DNA of 64,000 nt from Balanoglossus misakiensis (taxonomy: Eukaryota; Hemichordata), in contig CM082576.2 in the NCBI GenBank assembly GCA_040954595.2, forward strand, positions 15,562,001-15,626,000. Reading direction: 5' to 3'. Every line of letters begins with the position of its first letter. Position 1 is the stretch's first letter. Position numbers and translations under genes: made by a program. Positions 11,401-25,000 of this stretch are shown here, piece after piece. The notes under the pieces were generated by a model. It saw only the letters and a program-made list of their open reading frames with translations. It searched no databases and was not told the origin of the DNA.

Positions 11401-14400
11401 CAAAGGTCAAATATGCGTGCAATAACCCTGTGGGTTATGGGACTCCGCGTCCTCATTTGAATAATTATTGGACGGTGATACCGCGAATTATTGTATTACG
11501 GAACTCCATAGGTTACAGCAGTAGGTGTATAATAATGTTTATAATGTAGTATGCGCCTTGAAAGTTAAAGTCGAAAAAGTTTACTCATATTTTGCTTAAT
11601 GCATCTTTAGATTATTCTCTCTTAAAATTTAGACTAAAAGTTGGGTCACAGTGTAAAATTTTGAATGAGAGGGTCAAATCTATCTGAAGTAAAGAAGACA
11701 ATAAAAACTACTCGCATCGATGAAAATTAAAGAACATGAATTTAGAGGAACCGACTATGTCGCCTCGTACCAGCTCCCCTCGCATTAACTGTAGCATGGA
11801 CTGCCAACGTCAAATAGAGCTTATGTAAAAGAGCACACGAAAGGTTCAGTTCTGTAGAACAGTTGACACCTTTCTTCTTTTTTAAGGGCACACTCCTTGA
11901 TGAACGGTGTACGGCCATGCATTAGCAGGGGATTTGGGTGAGACACGTGATCGAAGGCAGCCACATTTTGCGACAACACGTGACATTATTGCATGTCGGT
12001 ACTTACCCATTGCATTGAAATAACACGTCTGAAGCTCATAAGGGGAACAATACGACACGTTCCCTGTATTAGCAAGAATAAAAACAATGATCAGGATAGA
12101 CGAGAAGGTGAGATAACAGCTTCCTTCTCAATGTAAAAATTAATGAAACCTGGATGGTAACATAATCAAGATCTTATACAAGTCATAAAGTAAATTCGAC
12201 CTTTCGTCAGATAAATTAAATGCGGGAATATGTTATTTGTCTGTTGCGTTATGTTTACCTGGCATGTAATAATATCTGCAGCCGCACCGCTCCACGACGT
12301 AGTCAGTCTCGCATTCCATCCAACACTTCGATAATGAGTATGTACCCTCAAAGTATCTCAAGTGGTGTTCCACATCTTCCACGCAATTGCCGTGCGGTGG
12401 ACCAAGATTTGAAATCTATTGGGCAAAAGGACAACGTGAGCTTAGAAAGTTCGATGTACTCAGGACATAGTATACTTCTACGGCAAGGTGTGTTGCGATG
12501 CGATCCAAAATGGCCACTATAGGCGGCCATTTTGTTGGGATATTTTCATGTCCGACACCATTGCCACGATACAATATGATATGATTTTGCGCGGTCATTA
12601 TTGCCAGGCAGTAATATTGTTTTCATGTCCAGAAGCACTACTTCTTCATGAACAGATATCGTTGTTGCAAGGCATGTATGTCATTTCGTGCCATACGGAT
12701 GTGATCCAATATGGCCACCTAGCAACCCCTTCGTTGCGATCTGGGAACTACCCTCACACGTGTCATATGTCAAAGGTCGCTTCATTTATAATTACTGACC
12801 AGAATCGACTTCAATCCAATGGTTGACGCTGCTCCTGGTGGCACAGTGAGGCCGTGATTTGCAACATCTGGTATTTCGTCCTGCCCATGAGCCATCAGCC
12901 GGAACCCGACATTAGTACGAGGCGCCATGTACTCCATCTCGTTGGCATATAAGAGCAGTTTGAGTCCATACCTTTGGCCTGGAAACAATAACACCGCTTA
13001 GCAGTATCACAGCAATTTGAATTGAGTACACAACTGTGGAGGAATGCCGAGGTTATTATTTTAGGCTTGATATGAAAAATGAAATCCTAATCCAGGTTTG
13101 TTGAATAGAAAAACTTTATCTAACTTACCAGCATTTCGCACTTTATTCACGTATCCTTGTTTTACCGAGTTGAAGGTGTAACATATACCATAGTTTGTGA
13201 CAACTTTTGTGAAATTTTCAGGTCCACATGGCAAGCCTCCAAAGGAACAGCTTGGTTTAAAGAGAATGAATGAGTATACGAATGAACGAATGAATGAATG
13301 CATGAATGAATAAATGAATGAATGAATGAATGAATGAATGAATGAATGAATGAATGAATGAATGAATGAATGAATGAAATATTGAATGAATGAATAATGA
13401 ATGAATGAATGAATGAATGAATGAATGAATGAATGAATGAATGAATGAATGAATGAATGAATGAATGAATTATGTATCTATGTCTCCGAATGGCATTGTG
13501 ATGCGCATTTTTTTCGCGTGCCCACCCCCCTCTTGAAAATCTGCCCACGGTCAAAGGTTAGAACTTGTCTTGTTTGAAACTGTAGCCAAATTTCCATAGG
13601 TAACCGTATACATTTTATCGCTTTTTATACCCGCAAACACATTGATATAAGCACAAGTTGCGATGGGGTTGTGGTGTGGATTACCAAAGGAATACATGGT
13701 TTTGCAAACGATACACACGTTCCTTCATTTGAAGTCGCCATGTTTACTTGTACGCCTTTTTCCTAAAGAGGGCGCCCTTCCAGAACTGTATAAATTACCT
13801 CCTCACAATATCGTCAACATGATGAGCCGATGCCTCCATATAAGTGAGTAAAGTTTGGCCGTCTCCGTATTCACTATCTTCCGGAATTTGGAAGTCCTCT
13901 GAATCGAACACTGTCTGCCCGTCCGATGGGAATAAAGCGTATATGTAGGGGAAGAAAAATTGTAACGAGGACACTCCACCGGTAAGCTTCTTTACATTGT
14001 TTATCCTGTTGAAGACAAGAGGTCAACGTCACGGTGATTTCTGATACGGATATGCCGGTTATCAATCTTCTGTAATCTCGCAGTATACGGGCATGTCGGG
14101 TACTACTTGACTGGGAAAACTAGTTTCAAAAGTTGACTGATTCTATAAATTTTAACGAGAGTTTTTTTTATTTTTAACTTTCTTGTCACGTCCCCCAAAA
14201 TCCCTGTCGCGAGGCAAATTCACATGTATGTTAGCATTAATTGTAAATGCTCTAGTGTTCGAAGTCAATCTTAATTAATGGCAATGTTGGTTAATTGACT
14301 TGCCTGAACATATTGTTATTACATATTGTCACTGCTGGAAAATCCGGTTTCTCGTCGAGTTCCTTGTACTCGATGTTTACGTTGATTGGTCGGTCTGTGA

Positions 14401-16859
14401 ATGACGTCACCAGTCGAACGATTTGGTAGGCGAGACCACCCAGCGCAAACAGTACGATTAATACCCACAGAAATCTGCAAATAAAGTACATGTAGTAATC
14501 ATCATTGTCTAGAGGATATCACAGGGATCGATGTGTCACTAGAAGTTGGTATATTTAAACAATGCAAATTTGCTACACATTTCCAATATTAAAGGGACAA
14601 AGTCTCTCTCTCGCTGCCCCTTTTCCATTAATTACGTTTGATACAAGACACTGTATCTGATACAAGACACTGGATATATAGTGAATCGACGTTCGACCAC
14701 ACACAACTTCCATCCCGTTTGTAGGATATGAGAGTAAATATATGGCAAAATTAATAAACGGTAAACACCGATTATTCATTTTGGCGAGTTTTTCACTCTC
14801 ATGTCTACAAGTTGGATGGAAGGTGTGTATGGTTAAACGTTGATTCACTATATATATCCACACGTAACATAACATAAATGGTGTCTTGTATCAAACATAA
14901 TTAATAGGAAAATGGCAGCGAGAGAGAGACGTTGTCCCTTTAATACATTCAATTTGTGTTAATTGTCAGCTGACTGGGTTGATGTTTGCTTGTGTTTAAG
15001 GATTAATAATAACGGGAAACCGGGAAAGTAACATGTTTTGACTTTTTTCTATAGAGATACAAATAGTGTATACACATATTTAATCCGACTCCGATTTTGC
15101 GCCGGACAATTTAGTGGCACATTGATCCCTGTTATTTTACGAACGTCCTATCTGACATTGATGTGTAGCAGTAGCGATTAATAATTATGACAGTCAATTT
15201 TTCTAATACACAAAAAGGCTTTCATCACTGCATTGCTTAACACATTTGTTGGGTCTTCATGTTCCTTTCATGTGTTCAATTTCATTTCCATGCCAAAGAA
15301 GGACAAACAACGCATTTCATTTTCAAGGTACGGATTATTAATATCACGGGATATTTTCTTTAAAATTTTAATCAATTTTAATAAACGAGCCTGGAGGCAA
15401 GCGTAATTAGGCAAAAGTAATAAAAAACTGCCTTTAGAATACGTGTACACAAAATACAGGCAAGGTGTAATTATTAGTCATTTCAAGGTAATTTCAACCA
15501 GCCTCCGGCTCCGACGTGACTTGCGCGAAATAATTGTTAGACTAAACACATGAAATCCCCGGGGCATATATTTCTGTTCAAAAAGATCTGTATAGGCTGA
15601 TCTTTTAAATTACATCAATAAACGTTAAACACCATTCACCAAACACACAAGGTTGACAGGTAGAATTGTATGCGCGACTGACGTTAGCATCTGGACAATC
15701 GGGCTTTTCACGCGAAATCTTAGGTCTATTAGCTGCCTGAGAATGCCTCTATTATTACCCATGCGCGCCCATCGCGGTTCAACAAACCATTGTGACACCC
15801 AGTGCCAACTTAACACCGCCTTAGTCTGTTAAAATCCCACTGGTAAAGTAATTTCACGTGTGCACCAACCTAGTAAATGTCTTAATTTGCATGAGTGGTA
15901 ATGCCTTCTTTCACGTCGTCCCGAGAAAGTATATTACACGCACTTGTCTTTGAATAGGGAATATTCAGACCACGTCATTTGTGTATGAATACTCCTGTCT
16001 ACTCAAAGGGGGAACGTCACAACGTGGTCTATTGGCATAGTTCTTCAAAACGTCTACGGGGCACTACAGAGAGGTGCAGAGATTGGCCCGTATATTTTGC
16101 GGTCACATTGTTGAATGGGTAGCGATCGGATTTCAGAAGTGTACAGAATGTATGTATCCTTCTCCAACTCTGCCGATCCGCTGCCATTTGAAACAAGCTC
16201 TCGCCAGCCCGCTCTCGGCGTAAGCTTAAAGCCCCAACAGCTGCCAAATGTTGAATTGCTTTCTTGGTTTTACTTTCAAACTAAAAGTGGACCATTTTAA
16301 GGAGCTTGCGAACTATCAACCTCTGATTGTGGCTGTACATTTACATATGAACGAGTTACATGTTGAACCATTGATATATGATTAAGTCGTACCAATTTAT
16401 GCAAATGGCCAATCCAAGAGTACCCGGTACACAACTATCCTGGTATATGCGCGTGTGGGTGTTTTATATACAGAATATAAGTGATAGTGACATTTGTCGA
16501 CTAAGGATAAGGAGGAGATTAAAGTATTTTATTGTTTTAAAAACACGCAAAGAGTGGCAGCTATTGGGTCTTTAATAACTCCCAGAAGAAGACTGCACAG
16601 AACGAACGGGCGACACTTACCTCCTTGCCGGCGAAGAAGCTCTGTTGCCAATCAACTTAACACCCGACAGGCCGGCTTCTTGGGTGAACGAGTAAAAGAC
16701 CCCACCTGATGCGCTGGTCTCCTCGGCTGCTTGGTCTCCATTTCGTTCTCCGGCCGTTTGCTTATTCTCCGTGCTCCTATTTCTGTCGGAAATTATATCG
16801 GTTTCATATCCGAAATTTGTCATGGGCGCCACTGATGAGTGTCCTGTTAGCCGACTCAT
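8454..16859 (-). CDS. Degenerin/ENaC/ASIC-family sodium channel subunit, 12 exons
   Basis: Exons, in order of transcription: 16859-16621, 14474-14304, 14102-13996 (3' end uncertain), 13910-13799, 13250-13129, 12978-12800, 12415-12259, 12063-12007, 10831-10663, 10250-9717, 9235-9144 and 8575-8454. They total 2061 nt, about 686 aa. Family marks in order: N-terminal [13 protein letters not shown]1 ([18 protein letters not shown]); post-TM1 [50 protein letters not shown] with [15 protein letters not shown]; and YFEDLKV. Pore and TM2 follow with [10 protein letters not shown], including the GAS selectivity filter. It should form a trimeric, amiloride-type cation channel in the plasma membrane; the ligand cannot be told. 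Exon 10 adds about 178 residues with five N-glycosylation sequons, where family members usually have a much shorter stretch. The intron after exon 2 uses a GC donor (TTCAG|GCAAGT). The exon 3/4 join could also be donor CTC|GTTACA to acceptor GGGCAG|ACA. Confidence 0.9.
10456..10530 (+). repeat. (GTT)n microsatellite
   Basis: Interrupted GTT/GGT trinucleotide run inside an intron of the channel gene, between exons 9 and 10. Confidence 0.85.
10887..11040. repeat. Palindromic foldback element (MITE-like)
   Basis: The left arm starts near TAAGGTTATTCAC and the right arm ends GTGAATAACCTTA. The arms are about 70 nt each and nearly perfect reverse complements, with a small GC-rich loop. It lies in an intron of the channel gene. 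AT-rich outer ends with a GC-rich core are typical of hairpin-type MITEs; the family is not identified. Confidence 0.8.
13262..13471 (+). repeat. (GAAT)n tetranucleotide array
   Basis: About 210 nt of GAAT units with a few interruptions. It starts roughly 12 nt upstream (in channel transcription) of the exon 5 acceptor region, so it sits in the intron directly against an exon. The Ser/His/Phe/Ile repeat frame read across it is an artefact. Confidence 0.95.
14588..14944. mobile_element. MITE with ~60-bp terminal inverted repeats, copy 1
   Basis: The ends are ATTAAAGGGACAA and TTGTCCCTTTAAT. The arms continue inward through CGCTGCC...TTTTCC and GATACAAGACAC. The 357-bp element has no coding capacity. 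Two relatives occur at 19463-19820 and 40014-40190. It lies in the intron upstream of channel exon 2. The class is inferred from structure only; target-site duplications are not clear. Confidence 0.8.
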
Positions 16860-17458
16860 AGCTGCGGCTGTCGACCAGGCCGAGTGTAACTCGGCAAGTT
16901 CGCATAGACACTGTTTCAGGCCGTCATCATCGACACGTGACCAGACTCCCCTTTGATTGCAAACGTCGTGACAACACCGGGCAAATCGTCAGCAGCTATA
17001 CGTCACAACGGTGTACTTTTCACATGGGTCACTGTATAAATGACCTTCTCCCGCCAAAAGATTTAAGCACAAAGGATTACGGAATTCCTGTGGGGCTTTA
17101 TATATACCCTTTTTGTTAAGACACAATGCAAGGTGGAAATTGAGTGCTTCTTATAAACTTTACTGGGCTCGGACTTAGCCTCTTTTTAAAAACTACAGTA
17201 CAGTACAGTAAACAGTATAAGCATAGAAAATGTTTATTGCTATCGAATGTCACCAGCCTATTTGCAAAGAATACAAAACAAAACAAAAATGAAATACTAA
17301 GTACAGATGAATCACAACACCACACAACACCGCGAAGTTCTCAACACGTCGTGAGTCATTATCTGAGTTAAACTTCTTCCGAAAACTCAGGTTGTGGTGG
17401 TGTTTATTTGTTCAATTACTCCATCCGCATTCGGAGTATTGCCGTGTTGATCTTCGGT
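16860..17458. other. Upstream region of the channel gene
   Basis: No gene is recognised. The reading frame upstream of the chosen ATG at 16859 stays open for some codons without another ATG, so an upstream coding exon cannot be excluded. The channel promoter probably lies here. Confidence 0.4.
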
Positions 17459-17602
17459 ATATGAATTAAAGTTATGTAGCATTAAAGTTAAGAATTAAAG
17501 TTATTTTACGAGTGCATCTGATGAAGGGGACTACATGTTCCCGAAAGCTCATGCTGTAATTTCAACTGTTGATCACAGAGTGCTACATAACTTTAATTCA
17601 TA
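17459..17602. repeat. Small terminal-inverted-repeat element
   Basis: Positions 17459-17481 and 17580-17602 are perfect 23-nt inverted repeats (ATATGAATTAAAG at the outer end). The ~144-bp unit resembles a solo MITE. Its right arm overlaps the end of the minus-strand open frame at 17573-17935 and supplies its last residues. Confidence 0.75.
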
Positions 17603-18230
17603 TCCATCCGCATTGTCATCCAAAATGGAGTCAGTCTCTTCTTGTGATACAACGACGTTGTGAGGACTGTCGCTATCGGCGTCGTCATTGTCATTTCGGA
17701 AGGCGTCATTGCTGTTCCCTCTTGACGGGTCGCCGTCCTCGCTCCCGTACCTTCCGCGTTTACCTTCGACGTAACATTCGTTGACAGACCTGATTTGAGC
17801 CTTCAGTGCGTCCTCCTTGAGGCGTTCGGTCTCGGCGTCCCCCGAAGCTGTGCTAAAACCTTTCGGCAGAACGCCAACGGTGGCCGTCAGTACAGATGTG
17901 ATGATGGGTCCTGTCGAACGATTTGATGACCACATATATAAACACCAGAAAGAGCATCATGACGATAATCCTGAGGACAGCGAGCACGAAGTTGACGCTG
18001 ACTACTGGGTGTATTTTTTTCACAGATGTACCCGAACATATCAACCGATATGCAGTTCGCCCGCTGTCGGGTGGAGACGAAAGGGAACGTTCTTGTAGAT
18101 GATGACGGGCGAGAGGGCGGGCTTCAAGGCGTCCGTCTTTTCAGCGTCATCTGTTTCATACGTCTCCGTCCGGAAATTCGCTGCCGACATCGAAGGTTAG
18201 GCTCTTTACGTGTTGATACAACGTCGTGAA
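17573..18230 (-). pseudogene. Fragment of an unrecognised membrane-protein gene (copy A)
   Basis: On the minus strand, pieces in different frames read as an acidic segment (ETDDAEKTDALKPALSPVI), a strong transmembrane helix (VLAVLRIIVMMLFLVFIYVV) and a long acidic cytoplasmic-type tail rich in D, S and N. The region 18085-18200 matches 31150-31280 closely but lacks 8 nt there, which breaks the frame. The frame also changes after the membrane helix, with no convincing intron. Nothing like the first exon of copy B is found upstream. The related upstream part continues at about 18541-18660 after a ~250-bp interruption. I do not recognise the family. It is most likely a decayed gene fragment, though the tail frame (17573-17935) is open. 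Confidence 0.5.
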
Positions 18231-19018
18231 GCTCTTGTATGGCCACGGTGACGATAGGACCGAGAAGGGTGATGTTCAGTTAGCCTGGTCACCATACCCA
18301 GTGTGTTTTAGATAGACTCACACACAAGGGTCTGGCCACACAGTCAACTATCTTCCATTTCTAAGATCTGCATGTCAATAGAACTCAAAATGCGATGTCA
18401 AGGCAACGATCGCGAGTTTTTGACTCTGGCGTCATTCAAGTCAATCACCTTACGTGATACACTACTGATTGGCCGTTACCATGCAACAGATGTTGCTAAT
18501 TAATGCCAATTATTTTCAAATGATTAGCAACGCCCGGGTCAGGCTAATGTCCAGTGTGCTACCCATAAGCGTGTACGCGCACACGTCGACGACTACCTAC
18601 AATGCAGCTTGAAGGATGAAAGGAGACACATGAACACATCGTAGCTGCAGGCAAGAAACTGTCAACAAATAATTGAAAAGAGAGAGAGAGAAGTTTGATA
18701 AATAGTTTTCTAATATCGTCATATCATAATATTAAATGTTAGAGATTTTTCTATGGTATTTCCCCAGGCCCCCTTTTCTGGAGTGCTCAACGGAAGAAGC
18801 AGAGGGGTCTAGGTACCGATACTAGCCCCTGTGCAGTGTGCAGGTCTCGCTGCACTTATCATGATCTGCCATGGCTATTGTTCCATGATGGCGCTATATA
18901 GGTCACTCCTGGGGTCGCCGTTCATTCTATCACCTCATCTCCACGCCATTCTGACGTCACGGTGATCGAGTTTAATATTCGTGATCAGCACTGGAGTGTT
19001 ATAGGTGGACGTTTCCGA
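18231..19018. other. Gap before the P450 gene; includes duplicate of 31380-31500
   Basis: About 18541-18660 matches 31370-31490, the rest of the duplicated membrane-protein fragment. The remainder is AT-rich, with a short AG run at about 18680. It probably also holds the P450 promoter close to 19019. No other gene is seen. Confidence 0.5.
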
Positions 19019-22000
19019 ATGGCACATTCACCAAGATTTGCTTTGGCCGTCAGACGGTGGTCAGCAGTGGCGTCGTTCTCTCAAACCTGCAGAAACGCGG
19101 GTACGACAGTCGAGGCCAATGCGAATGGCGGCGTCAAGCCGTTTGAGGACATCCCCCGCCCAAGGAACAAACTCCTCTCGTACATCGATATCTTCCGCAA
19201 GGGTGGGCTGTCACGACTGGACGAGTACTTCAAGTGGCGCCGCGAGACCTTTGGTCCAATCTGGAGGGAAAATTTCGGGTTGGTCAATTGTGTTGTCGTT
19301 GCAGATCCCGTCGCCGCAAAAGCCGTCACTCGTGCTGAAGGCAAATATCCGCGTCGTGTTCCTGTGGAACCGTGGCTACTCTATCGGAAAATGGGAGGGT
19401 ATTCGCTTGGCGTAATTCTGACGTAAGTTAATGGGAGCTCGTTCTGGTCAAAGTTATGTTTTATCAAAGGGACAAAGTCTCTCTCCTGCTGCCCCTTTTC
19501 CATTAATTATGTTTGATACAAGACACCAGATATGTGGTTCTAAATGTGGATATATAGTGAATCTACGTTCGACCACACACAACTTCCATCCTGTTTGTAG
19601 GATATGCGAGTAAAAACTCGCCCAAAATGAATAAATGGTAGAAACAGATTATTCATTTTTGCGAGTGTTTTCACTCTCGTGTCTACAAGTGGGAATGGAA
19701 GGTGTGTGTGGTTGAACATTGATTCACTACCTATACACGTGTAGAATAACATAAACGGTGTCTTGTATCCAACATAATTAATGGGAAAATGGCAGCGAGA
19801 GAGACAGTTTGGTCCTTTAATTTTGCTGACATCTCGTATTAAGTAGCTGTGTGTAACCGCCAGTAGACTGGGGTTTGTGCGTGTTTCGCACCAGCTCTGA
19901 CCAAAATGCAGCTGGGCGCCCGTCCTACTGAGGCAAATTGAGCAACCTCCCTGTCTCTGCACGTTTGCTGTGTCTACATTCTAGGTTGACCTTTGGTCTC
20001 TACATAGCACAGAATCTCTATAGGGACTTTGAAATAATTTATTGTGACGACTCCTTTAACCCTTTCACCCCCAGTACCCTCTATGTAGGTCCTGCCTCAC
20101 CATAGAAAACAATGTCTATGGACTCATGACTGAACCTTTGTGGTGAAAGGGTTAAAGACGCACCTTCCTTATAGCTTTATCTTAAAGTAAATGGGTTTAT
20201 ACCACACTTTGCCTCATACCCATTCTTCAAACCATGCGGATTGAAAATTCCACTTATTTAAACTTTTGCACAATGAAATTGATTGAGTTATTGAGTCAGT
20301 CCGTTTGATATGATAGTAATTGTATAAATTGTTGCCAGTCTCAGTTACTAGGAAACTGGTATTGTATAAAGTCTAACAAATAATGTGCTGAGAACTAGGA
20401 AGAAATTGGGTTATGTATTGTTCGGTTTTGTTAAGAGTGATACATTGTTATCAGTAGTAGGAAAAATAGCATCAAGGACACTTAGGTCCACGTGTACACC
20501 AGAATTTGTCCAGCTAATTTGCATACTTTTGGTAATGACAACTTCATTTGAACAAACTCCCATCTACAGCCCAGCCTGCATCAGCACACCAAATATCAAG
20601 GTGATATGCTAAGTGGTTTACAAGTTTTTGATGTGGACGGACATACATCCATACATCCATCCATACATACATACTTACATCGATATCCATACATAGACAT
20701 GTAACTGATTCCTTAAGGTCCCATGGTATATGCATACAAAATAGGACCTAAACGGGCACAGTGTTTCTTTTTTTTAAAACTGTGGTCAGTGTATTACTTA
20801 CGTGCAGCTCAAACCGTTTTCATTGTAAAACAGTGAGGGGGAAGACTGGCAACGCCATCGCAGTCTTCTAAACATACCGTTACTCCGCCGCAAAGAAGTT
20901 GCTGCTCAGACGAGTACATTGAATGATGTCGCCGATGATTTCGTAGCGAAGATCCGCCGTGTGCATTTAAGTCCAGTTGAAGCCACCACCGACATGGATG
21001 ATGACTTACGCCGCTGGTCTATGGAAGGTACAGAAAATCTGTAGAACATGTTCACGTTAAAAATAAAATCAGAATTGGCACATTTGTCATCAATGGTATG
21101 AAGTGATTTTTTATCAGAAATAACCGTCTATAATGTCAGATGATGAACATTTCCGTATGATTTATGTGTGATGCTATATATTGAAGATATGAGGCCCATT
21201 GCCGTTCGTAGTGGGTATACATAGCCCACCTGTAAATTTATGCACAGGGCTAAGCACACATATATTATGTTGGCCTTTATATACATGTTAATGTCAATTT
21301 ATGCACATGTTAATGGACTGTAACAAAGTGGCCACTATATTAGGGTTGGTCTATAGAAATGGCCACTAACACAGGTTTGACTGTATCACGTTTTATCTTT
21401 ATAAGAGCACAGTGAGTGTTTTAGCCGTGCAATTCTCCCTACCTTAAATAGGGGTTTGCTACCTAGGTGAGTGATAAAAATCTCACACGGTCGACACAGC
21501 TTCAAGATGGCCCATTTTTGCCATGTTTAAGAAATGGGCATTCATAAGCTAAAGTGACATTCGGCCATTCTGATACTTTGTAACAGAAAAAAATAAAACA
21601 GTGTCAACTACAAAGGTAGAAATGTTTGACCAAAGTAAGATACAGTAAACATATCATTTCTTCTATCTCTTACTACAGTGAGTTGTCGACTTTTTACCCA
21701 GAATGCAATTATTATAATGTGATTTGACCCCCTAGCACAAAGTGCAAACCGATTTAAGGCAACCAGATTTGATTTTTTATTTTCCTTCGAAACAGGAATG
21801 GCAGCAACTCTCTTTGAAAAAAGACTTGGATTGCTAGAGGACGCAGTGAATCCACAATCTGACGAATTTATCAAAGCATCCAAAGACTTGTTCGAATACA
21901 CTTCAGCTCTAGTCTTCTTACCTTTGAAAATACAAGTGAAGTTGAACCTGCCAGCATGGAAAGGTCTGAGACGTGCCGCAAAAACGCTTTTCGACATAAG

Positions 22001-25000
22001 TAAGATTGTTTGTTTATGCATTGCATGCGTTTTTTCTTTCTTTCAGAGATAGGGATAACAGACTCGATGTGACTGATAGGCCCAATGTATGGCGCAAAGC
22101 TACAAAATTGCAAGAACCACAATGGCGTTAAACTAGCCATTGTTTTCGTAGACGGGTAACAAAAACTACGTTTTGAAAGTGTTTTGATTTTGTGATCATT
22201 GTGCCACCAATGCTAATAGTATCATTATTATTACAAATTTAAAATACATTTGTTACATATTTCTAGCCACACAACCCTTAAATTGGAAGATGGCCATGGG
22301 ATATTTTGGTGCAATTAAAGTTCAGTAATGCTACATGATTATTATCAAGTTATCTAAAAAAAATACTATTAGTCCATGGGCCAGACAGGAATTTGGTATC
22401 AGAAAGATGGACAAAGCCTCACATGGTTTTTTGGAAAGGCCTATATCTCTAGATTATAAATTGGGGTGATAGCCCTGCCTATCGAGTAGCTTTCTGCATT
22501 TTTTCCCTCAAAAACTAATGTAAGAACCTAAAAATTTCCGACCCAAATTTTGGGGGTAGGGGAACTTTAAATTGCTGTAACTCCAGCAGAACTAAAGCCA
22601 GAACAGTCATTTACCACTCAAATTGTGTGTTTTTTAGAACTCTACCAAAATAATATATTTTGGTGGTAATTCGTTTTGAATTGAGGTCAATAGAGGTCAA
22701 AAGGTCATGAAATTTGGGTCATTCTGAACATTTGTAGTATGACTATTTCTTGAACGATTTTTTTGAACTTAAGTCTTCAAATGTCATTTACAAGATAAAA
22801 TACTCTCCCAGAATCTATTTAAAACCAATAGAAAACCTTATTATTCATTTATGACCAGAAAAACACAAATAAAGAGAAACGACAGAAAGACATCCAATTT
22901 TCCACTCAGATTTAAGGGTAGGGGAAACTTAAGTTCTTGTAACTCCGGCAAAAATAAACCCAGAACAGTCATCTACCACTCAAATTGTGTGTTTTTAAGA
23001 ACTCTACCAATATAATATATTTTGGTGGTAATTCGTTTTGAATTGAGGTCAATAGAGGTCAAAAGGTCATGAAATTTGGGTCATTCTGAACATTTGTAGT
23101 ATGACTATTTCTTGAACGATTTTTTTGAACTTATAAGTCTTTAAATGTCATTTAGAAGATAAAATACTCTCCCAGAATCTATTTCAAACCAATAAAAAAC
23201 CATATTATTCAATTACGATCAGAAAAACACAAATACAGAGATACGGAAGAATGGCACAAGACTTCAGACCCTGTTATTGGGGTAGTAGTTGTAACTCCGG
23301 CAAAAATAAAGCCAGGAAAGTCATCTACCTCTCAAATTGTGTGTTTTTTAGCACTCTAGCGATTGTATATGTATTTGTTGCAATTTTGTTTTGAATTTAG
23401 GTCAAAGAGGTCAAAAGATCACAAGATTTGGGTAATTTCGAAAAATTATGGTACGAACATATCCCGCATTAATTTTTTAAACCCAAGTCTTCAAATGTCA
23501 TTTATGAGATAAAATACTCTACACGATTTTTTTTCAGACCAATTGAAGACCTTATTATTCAATTACAATCAGAAAAAAAATTAGTAGAGAAACGGGATAA
23601 TAACAAACAATTTCCCACGGATTTTGGGGTAGGTTTGGCCATCTAACAGGTAAGTATTCACCCAACTGATCATGCACATATGGTGTTTAGGAGAACGGAT
23701 GTGCAAATTTGTGAACCTTTGCATGCTGCTCATGTGCACTGTACTTGTATGATGATTCCTAACAATACTACGAGAAGGGGCCATTAAGGCATTGTAGCTC
23801 TGATTGTGTATTATTGTTGGATACCATCCTACAGTGTACAGGCACAGCAGATGACAAGCCAAGCAAAGGTTCAAAAATCTGCTTATTTTTTCCCCTCGAC
23901 ACAATATGAGCATGATCTATTTATATTCAGGTCCAGTATAATAAATAAAAAATGGCAAACCCATCTTCTATTCCACACAAGAGGGCTCGACGGGATTGTT
24001 TTCTCGACTGTCATGAATCCGACCATAAAGCAAGCCTCGTCACTCTACAAGATCACGCCTCCTGGATAACTTTGCTGAATACAGCTAACATACAAAAATA
24101 CAAACCAATTCAGGACCTCGCCATTGGTTTGGGCGAAGGTGAAATTCCTCAGGTGCAGTACCATCGGAAATGCCGAAGTCTCTTTACGATGAAGAAGGCT
24201 CTTGAATCTATCCTTTCTAAAGAGCAGTCGTCATCAACTGAGGGAACCAATACACTCGAACGTGAAAAGAGGTCGAGCATACAAGGGTCTCGGTGTATGA
24301 TCACATTTGCCTATTTTGCTCCACCACCAAGTACATGAAGGGAAGTAGGACAAGAGCTCCTTAATAGGGAGTATACAAGGCCTGATATTCAAGCAGGTTC
24401 AAGTCGTATGGAGGTTGATGAAAGTCAACATGATCAAGATACTAGTTATGAGGATGTCCTGCAAATTGCTCAAGAAGAGTTATTTTCTTTTATCAGAAAT
24501 GATTTGTTCACAAACCCTGAGGTAGTTCCCCTGACTGATCTATCAAACAAGTTAGTTACCAAAATGCTCCAACTTGGTGTTAAACAGGTTAACAATTCCA
24601 CCAACAAAACTTGCAGCATACGCTAAATACGGAATTCAAAGGGACAATGATGTAAATGGTAGGGTGCTTGTATATCCGTCTCACTAGATATAGGTACTGT
24701 TGACCTGAAGTACAATGCTGTAAGAAAAGAACTTCTTGCAGCAGAAAAACAATCACATGAAAGTATCATCACCACATCTGCTCTAATCCTGCTTACGCTG
24801 GTGAATATCAGGCCTTGTATAGTCCCTATAACACTTTCTATGATAGTGACCCTCAGCAGCAACCAACTCACGACTGAGAAGTGCACGAATTTTACTGTCA
24901 TTTTTTCTTGTTGCTGCCTCCCTTAATGTGTTGTCCGCACGCAATTGCTGACAACGAACTTAGGAGCTCTTGTCCTACTTCCCTTCATGTACTTGGTGGT

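Noticed and set aside
13162-13554. ORF rich in HSFI repeats
   Set aside because: A reading of the GAAT array and flanks; the true channel exon is in another frame.
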